This document shows positions 57,854-64,000 of a stretch of 64,000 bases of DNA, one piece after another. The notes under the pieces are model-generated. The model did not search any database. It had not been told where the DNA came from and worked only from the letters and a program-made list of their open reading frames with translations. Both the position numbers and the translations under genes were made by a program. The number at the start of each line of letters is the position of its first letter. The first letter of the stretch is position 1. Source of the stretch: Gnetum montanum (Eukaryota; Streptophyta; Gnetopsida; Gnetales; Gnetaceae); assembly GCA_015680685.1 (NCBI GenBank), contig MNCI01001406.1:4607-68606 (forward strand), read 5' to 3'.

Positions 57854-58680
57854 TGATGGGACGTGATATCACATGGGCTACGATATTGCATACACGGTAT
57901 CACATCTTTCCCTACGATATCGCATACGTGATATCGTAGCCTGCCTCTAGTTCTATAAATAAGAGGCGGCTTTCCCTTATTTCAACATAGAGTAGATTGT
58001 AGCTAAACTCTGGCAGTTTGATCCATCCAGAGATAGATTATTTTCTAGTGTATGCCCACAGTGTGATGAATGTAATTGTACGACATCCTTTATTCAAGTA
58101 TGACGTAATTGGACACGCACATGATCGGCAATAAATATTGAGATTACTTCATCATTGCAGCATTTACGTTGTTTATTTATTTATTTAATTGTTATTTACT
58201 GATTTTCTAATTAGTCTCTCTCACCCTTAAACTCATATCAGAATGTGGAATGAGTATGACTTGATTACGAGCATTTAAGTGTGACTACTTGGTAACCCAG
58301 TAGCGTACCTAGGATCTGTGCTTGGTAACCCCAGTGGTAGTTGTGCACAAAGTCCAAGATGTGTACGGATAATCAAGGAACAAATGCTCATTGCACTTCG
58401 GCTAGATTAGATTTTCTTACCCTTTCCTCCTAGCTTAGTTAATTACTACTTTTCATTACCTTCAGGAGTAGCATTAGATTAGGAAGATATCATACACCTC
58501 ACTCTGGACTCATCCATACGTGACAAAGCTAATACTAGTCCAAGTGGGAAGACAACGAGCTGCGACCTAAGGTTAATGATCTAGGTGCTACAACTAGTCT
58601 GTCTACGGAGTTTGACTGGATCACACGTGAAAACACTCGTATTCGTATGGTTGAGTGTAGGGGTATCTCACCACTCATCA
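57854..58680 (+). repeat. Element D 3' LTR
   Basis: TGATGGGACGTGATATC...CACTCATCA, collinear with the 5' LTR throughout. TATAAATA at 57,954-57,961. The differences from the 5' copy are scattered and mostly transitions. Confidence 0.92.
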
Positions 58681-59647
58681 ATAGGTATGTCTTACAGTCA
58701 ACTCCTTGAGTGCCTATAGATATTTTTACATGTGGTGAGGAATGGAGCCTACTTTGGGGAGGATCCACTTTAATAAATATTGTATTTCATACTTGGTAAG
58801 AAATTCCACATCATCTTGTGCCTTCTAAAATAATCAAGACTTAATATATACTTTCCATAAAATCCAATAATCTGTCTATACATAAAAAAATTATAATCCA
58901 TCTCCTATCCAACTAATAAACTTTTTTTTGCTTAAGATTCCTTCCTTATGATCTTTGAATGCTAAATTCTTGAAAACTATGCATCATTAATGACCCAAGA
59001 TCCTTTAGACAAGCTCCACATCTTCCACACATCTCATTTGACCCATTTTCCCTAGAAAAATCAATGGAAAATTTGAAATTTTTTACAATGGCATCATAGC
59101 TATGACGTTGTATCTACAATGTCACACTGATAAAAATAGTATATATCCATGTGGGAGTTAGTGAAATTTTTCACTTCTTCATTTTGGAACAAGAGAGTTT
59201 TTGTAATTTTTTTCTTAGGGCTCTTACACACTAACTTCAAAAGGCCATAACTTCATCCTTGTAGCTCTAATTTTCAAAAATTCTTCAACCTTATTGATCC
59301 CAGAGTGCTCAACTTAGTCATGAAAGGTGTGTGTGTTGGTACATTGCATAATACAATTGAAAATTTGAGGACAAAATTCCTAACACTTGGAAGATATCAT
59401 AAAGGATAAGTATAAGAGATAATGAGAACCTTATAGTGAATTGGTCAAACATAAGTCAGAAAAACTTAATTAATCCTCCTAATGGATCATTCCAACTATT
59501 TTAACCCATAATAAGTATGAAAATGATAACTATGGAAGGTCATAATTAACTAAAGATATAACACTTAAGGGAATTCTTTTTGAAAATATTTCTAACTTTG
59601 CAATCATAATAAAATAAGAACTTGGTCTAAAAAAGGGTATGAGGAAG
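58681..59647 (+). promoter_or_regulatory. Element E internal promoter region
   Basis: Begins with ATAGG (target duplication of D). It holds CTTTGGGGAGGATCCACT at 58,752-58,769, then at about 59,090-59,146 an imperfect palindrome cluster (ATCATAGCTATGACG, TTGTATCTACAATG) followed by TATATAT at 59,140. This echoes the E LTR (ATCATAACTATGATATCATAGC followed by TATAAATA). No coding sequence. Confidence 0.45.
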
Positions 59648-59709
59648 GTAAAGAACTATTAAGAAGTGATGTAAACACTTGAATAATTTTAAATCTTTGT
59701 TGATTGCAG
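59648..59709 (+). other. Probable 5' leader intron of E accessory gene
   Basis: Donor GGAAG|GTAAAG at 59,648 and acceptor TTGATTGCAG ending at 59,709, directly before ATG 59,710. Same position and similar size as in D. Confidence 0.5.
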
Positions 59710-62493
59710 ATGGTCCTAAAGAGACCAACCATTGAAGGACCTTCTCAACAAGGGAGCAAAATACCAAGAGGTCATAAGATAGGCCAAGTGAGAGAACAAT
59801 CTCCCCAAGTGGAACATGTAGAGTAGGAGGGTCAATCATATAGCATTAATCAAAAAACCCCTACCATAAAGCACTTAGCCCAAGGATAGGCAGAAGTTCC
59901 ACCAATACATGAATAAGGATAGCACCTCATGTTGTCACTGGAATGCCTCCAAGCCATCCAAGAAAGGTCCATAATGTCCATAGTTATTATGGAACTTAAT
60001 TTGTTCTTTTATGGAATTTGATCCAAAAGATATAAAGATGCAACTCCAAGTGTCTCCACTATGGTCCACACTAACCAACAATGGTGAATGTAACTAGAAG
60101 AAATGTACAAGTTTCGGCAAAATAAGTAGGCCAATGTTGCAGTTAAAATCAAAGGAGTCTTCGTACCATATTCAATGGAGGTAATTGCAAAGGCCCTCAA
60201 CATCCCAAATGATAGGGAAAATGTAGCATAGATCTAAACAAGATTTGACACTAATGCAAAAAGATTGTGGTTACAAATGGCATATGGTAAGGAAGATAAA
60301 GATTATAGTGAGCTCACAGTTGAAGAAAAGATATACTTTAAAATTGGCACATACCATGTGTTTCTAATCAATAGGCTCAATAAGATATCCACATATGTGA
60401 CTAGAGGAAGTGTCATTCTCATGGAAAAATCTAATGCAACATTGCCCATCTATTCTTCCTTGAGATTCAAAAATGGTTTGAGGAAAAGAAGATAAGGAAG
60501 CTAACACTTCCATTCCCTTGCCTCATGAGGAAGTTGTGTAAGCATGCTGGAATCCTATGGTACACAAATAACATCCCTAGGAAGGCCCAAAGTGTTCCTT
60601 GTGCAGAAATGCTCAAGCTGATGTCACCAAAGAGGATCAAGTAGAAAAATCAATAGTCATCAAGGGAACTATAGGAACCACCCTTACTAGTAACATTCCA
60701 ACTACTGGTCAGCAATAATAAGCAAGACCTAGTAGTCAACCACAAGCTGAATAGCAATAGCAACAAGATGTTCCACCACTTTTGCAAGATTATCAATCAT
60801 CCATGAGCCATCTATGACAAATTGAAGAAACAATTAGTTAGGGAAAAAGAGATGGAGATAATTTATATAAAGTGAGCGAGAGCTCTGTCAAGCCTACCAT
60901 ATCTATAAAACTTGCCAATGGGAAAGTGTCACTACAAATAGGAGGTGAGGATGAATGGATACAACATATCTCAAGGAATGTTGCATCATTCCAAGTTATG
61001 TTAGAAATTGGTGAAGGAGCCATAGTTGTGATTATGAAGCACCAAGATGTAGTGGGAGTAGTTGAGGCTATAAAAAATCATATTAAAGAATCATTTAATA
61101 TTCCTATTATGCCATCGGATGATATTTTTAGAGCAAAAGATGCTCAAATTCTTGTTAGCACCTCCATGACTCCTATAGAGCATGAAGACATACTTGATAG
61201 ACTACTATAGGTAGGACAAGTGATGTAGAATCTTTTTTATATCCCCAATGATATCACTGTAGCTTAGTCTAATTTGATCTCTACAAAAGAAAAGTTGGTC
61301 ATGGCTGAATTTAGGGCTATGCATGCAAAAATGAAGTGCAAAGATTGCAAGAGGAGCTAGCCATCCTAAGAGCTAAAATATGAGATCCAACACAATTCAT
61401 AGTGTCAAACCAACTTGAGAAATTTAGAACCAACCATGTGAGGTGCCTAATTAATCATAATATGAGGATGGAAAAAGAAAAGGAGAAGGTAGTGTGGGAT
61501 GTGTTTGTTGTTGAAGCACAAATGTATGCACAGATTAAAGCACTCATTACCTTACAAGAAGAAAACAAGTAATTAGTTTTTAATAATGCTCAATTGACAA
61601 ATATTGAGAGTTAAAATAATATTCTCAAGGAGAGCATCTAGCAACTCTAAGAATAACTAGTCCATGTCAACCAAGATATGAGTTTCTTGGCCCTCAAAAA
61701 TAGAACCCTATTAATGGAAGAGGTCTACATCATTTGCTAGAAATCTACAATTGAAATCAGTGCATGGTAGAATAAGGCCAAGAAGCATGAATGACTCAAA
61801 GAGCATTTCAAGGGCTAGGTGGACATGTATAAATAAAGTAATGAGAAAGGGATCTAGATGAAGAAGGCCAAAATCAGTTCCATCTCTACACAAAATCCAA
61901 ATTGGTAATGAATTCTGGATAGTCTTACTCATGTCCAGTAGGCTGAAGTTAAGAATAAAGACTCATAGATTGATGATTTGATAGAATAAATGGGATTAGC
62001 AAAACTTCGGTATGCTAATCTAGCCATGTTAATAATAGGTAGGGCCATGAATGAATTAGAGCAATAGGTCACAACAATCTACACAATGTACAAAAAGAAA
62101 TTTGTTGATAGGAAAGATGCCCTACAAAATTTAGATGTTGTAAATTCTAAACTAAAATCATCAAAGCTAGCTACAAGGGCTAGAGGAATGTAGCAACTAA
62201 CTTGGTTTATTGGATGTCATACTATCAAAGAGCTAATAAAGATGGCCATAACTTTTGAAGAAGATAGGCAATAGTTTGTAGCTTGGTATGTGAAGGTCAA
62301 TCAAATGTTTTCACAACTACCATGCCCATGGGATGTACCTAATCAATGTAACATTACACAACAAGCATGGATAGCACATGACCCAAGGATAGAGGAAGAA
62401 AAGATTTAGGTACTTCTTAATAGATACTAATTCAAAAAGTCTAATGATAAAGGAAAGCAACTAATGGAAGAGCCACCATTGCCTAAAACATGA
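59710..62493 (+). pseudogene. Element E accessory protein
   Basis: ATG 59,710 opens MVLKRPTIEGPSQQGSK. The domains match D in order. The N-terminal domain has VEEKIYFKIGTYHVFLINRL, NKISTYVTRGSVILMEKSNA and a FPCLMRKLCKHAGI-like segment. The second region (60,870-61,210) has KPTISIKLANGKVSLQIGGE and HIKESFNIPIMPSDDIFRAK. A long charged, coiled-coil tail includes LQEELAILRAKI (about 61,340), KEKEKVVWDVFVVEAQMYAQ and LAKLRYANLAML, ending GKQLMEEPPLPKT before TGA 62,493. It is about 900 codons, longer than D because D lost part of the tail. Many C-to-T stops. The product has no recognised enzymatic motif. A DNA- or particle-associated role is only conjecture. Confidence 0.6.
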
Positions 62494-62693
62494 GCTAAAT
62501 TGAGCTACTCTAAATTTTTATTTTGTTTTTTTATTTCATATTATCATGTAACTGTGTCATATTTTGTAAAAACACCATTATGACATTCTAAGTTATGTAA
62601 ATAGTCAATCCATCATGTACAGTCAAATCTACCTCCAAAGTTTGTAAGGGACTCCAACCTCATTTTGCTTTAGCTTGAGGATGAGTTTCTAGT

Positions 62694-62707
62694 CAACTCT
62701 GGGGGTA
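62694..62707 (+). promoter_or_regulatory. Element E polypurine tract
   Basis: CAACTCTGGGGGTA lies directly before the LTR start TGATAAAGTC. The GGGGGTA|TGAT junction is the same as in B and D. Confidence 0.7.
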
Positions 62708-63575
62708 TGATAAAGTCAAATTTTATTACAATATCATATCATAACTATGATATCATAGCAATGATGTCATGGTACATGCTACATCATTGTTGATGTGATG
62801 TCTTCGAATGCATGGAGCCCTATAAATACAACACTTGGATGCACAATTTGATAGCTTTTCATTTCACCCTTAGCTAGATTCTTATAGTTTGTTTTTTTAG
62901 ACTTAGCAATAGAGTGAATGCCCCTAGTGTGATGTTTGGCAATTGTCTGGTGTCTTTATTCGAATGAATTGTACTTGGATGCAGTTCATGGTGGCAATAA
63001 AGATCGAGATTTCTCTTCATCATTGTAGCATTCCTTTAGTGTTCTAATTGTTCACTTAGCATAATTTTTACTATTTTCCTAGCTTAACACTTTAATTTTC
63101 TAAAGAACTTTACTTTACATGTTATTAGTAAGCAATATGGATACAACTGGTTTTGAGTGCTAAGTGTAGTTATCTGGTAACTTGGTATTGGTGTTGCTTG
63201 GTTTGCCTTGTAGTAATTCCACTTGGTAATCCCAATGATAGCTACACAAGTCCAAGGTGTGTATGATAGACCAAGATTAGATATCCATCATATTAGGATA
63301 AGATAGAATTATTTTTTTCTAGTCAATCAGACTTAGAATTTTACCTTCAATCATGGTTATCCTTTGAATCATTAAGAGCCTTACAACATCAACCAATCAT
63401 ATGCCTCACTAAGAGTTAAACCATATAGTCCACTAACTTGAATCGGGAAGATAGTGATCTTGAACTTAACATTAATTACTAGCATAATTACATTGTCCAT
63501 CCATGGAGTACAATTTGGTCACGTGCTAGCACTCATGACTTGTATGGTAGTGTTGGGATTGCTCCACTGCTCATT
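62708..63575 (+). repeat. Element E 3' LTR
   Basis: TGATAAAGTCAAATTTT...CTGCTCATTA. A palindrome cluster ATCATAACTATGATATCATAGC lies at about 62,737-62,760 and the TATAAATA box at 62,821-62,828. The last ~225 bp match 41,185-41,409. Confidence 0.85.
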
Positions 63576-64000
63576 AGTGTCTATGTTGGATACTAAATTA
63601 GAAAGAGAAGTACAACAAAGATGCTACTTGTTGAATATTTTTGGCCCACCATGTTCCATGATGTTAAATAGTTCATGCATTATTATAATAAGTACCAACA
63701 TAAAGGAGGTATGTTCTCACATATGAAGGGATCATAATAGTAGATCTAATCACTAGAGCTCTTTAATGTGTGGGGGGTTAACTTCATGAGTCCTATCTCA
63801 CCTACCTCCAATAATAGGACATATAATATTATATGCATAGATTATTACATGAAGTGGATGGAAACTATTATTGTTAAGGCCTACTTATCTACCATTATAG
63901 TGAACTTCCTTCAAAACAATATGCTTCACAAGCTCAATATCCCACAAATCTTGATGTGTAATATTGGTACACATTTTACTAGTAATATTTTCAAGAATTT
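63576..64000 (+). pseudogene. Element F integrase (partial, runs off window)
   Basis: Directly after the E 3' LTR the plus strand reads TTKMLLVEYFWPTMFHDVK (end of the integrase zinc-finger region). It continues LELFNVWGVNFMSPISPTSN, IICIDYYMKWMETIIVKAY and IPQILMCNIGTHFTSNIF up to the window end. The catalytic Asp positions read N (VNF for VDF) and N (CNIG for CDGG). This continues the F pol that stops at 41,090. About 80-150 codons that should join RNase H to this point are missing. Confidence 0.75.

Larger units (their letters stand above)
50351..58680 (+). mobile_element. Element D: gag plus accessory gene, no pol
   Basis: A complete LTR element within E, flanked by perfect ATAGG duplications (50,346-50,350 and 58,681-58,685). 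It has LTRs, a primer site, gag, an internal promoter, a spliced accessory gene and a purine tract, but no protease, RT or integrase outside the 405-base gap. The gap lies within gag and is too short to hold pol, if its length is right. LTRs and primer site match B. It is likely mobilised by an E-like partner. Confidence 0.85.
41185..63575 (+). mobile_element. Element E: Athila-type gypsy with accessory gene
   Basis: Layout: 5' LTR remnant, tRNA-Asp-type primer site, gag, protease, RT, RNase H, integrase, non-coding region, internal promoter, accessory gene, purine tract, 3' LTR. It is interrupted by solo LTR G and by element D. It lies inside element F, whose RNase H is to its left and integrase to its right. 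Excluding G and D it is about 12.4 kb. The 5' LTR has lost most of its length, apparently together with part of F between RNase H and integrase. Confidence 0.8.

Noticed and set aside
1-64000. CRISPR arrays, rRNA, tRNA genes
   Set aside because: The tandem repeats lack unique equal-length spacers between identical repeats, and no tRNA or rRNA conserved blocks were found; tRNA-like words are only primer-binding sites.

Overview
This window looks like intergenic DNA from a seed plant with a large, heavily methylated, transposon-filled genome. A gymnosperm is possible, but the sequence alone does not settle this. The evidence is Ty3/gypsy elements of the plant-specific Tat and Athila types, a plant L1-type LINE, primer-binding sites resembling the plant tRNA-Asp 3' end, strong loss of CpG with TG/CA in its place, and open frames broken mainly by TAG/TAA/TGA where CAG/CAA/CGA would be expected. 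I see no intact host gene, rRNA, tRNA or CRISPR array. Two runs of N or N-like artefacts (31,886 and 51,798-52,202) show this is a draft assembly.

Left block (about 1.7-30.7 kb) is a three-level nest. The outermost element, A' (Tat-type, + strand), survives as 1,735-3,207 and 26,456-30,671. It was split by element A (same family, - strand, 3,208-26,455, probable target duplication AACCT/ACCCT). Element A holds a 3' LTR, integrase, an extra RNase H, RNase H, reverse transcriptase, a ~190 bp tandem array, an antisense multi-exon accessory pseudogene, protease, gag and a 5' LTR. Element A was in turn split by element B (14,848-21,240, + strand, perfect target duplication GTTGG), an Athila-like element with gag and protease but no reverse transcriptase or integrase.

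Middle block (30.7-33.9 kb) is a 5'-truncated L1-type LINE with a nearly open ORF2. It is the youngest-looking coding sequence here and is bracketed by a perfect 27 bp inverted repeat.

Right block (about 35-64 kb) is a second nest. Element F (Athila-type, + strand) is found as protease, reverse transcriptase and RNase H up to about 41.09 kb, and resumes as integrase at 63,576. Its protease is split by a ~2.9 kb AT-rich insert. Element E (Athila-type, + strand, about 41.19-63.575 kb) sits inside F. E contains a solo LTR, called G (43,202-44,840), and a complete smaller element D (50,351-58,680, perfect target duplication ATAGG).

The most interesting theme is an accessory gene carried by these elements. 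In D and E a coiled-coil-rich protein with a plant-mobile/transposon-like N-terminal domain lies between the coding region and the 3' LTR. It is preceded by what looks like its own TATA promoter and a small 5' intron. The palindromic repeats upstream of that internal promoter resemble those of the same element's LTR. Element A carries a distantly similar gene, with introns, in antisense orientation. B and D share LTR type, primer site, gag and terminal purine tract with E, so they look like non-autonomous relatives of an E-like partner.
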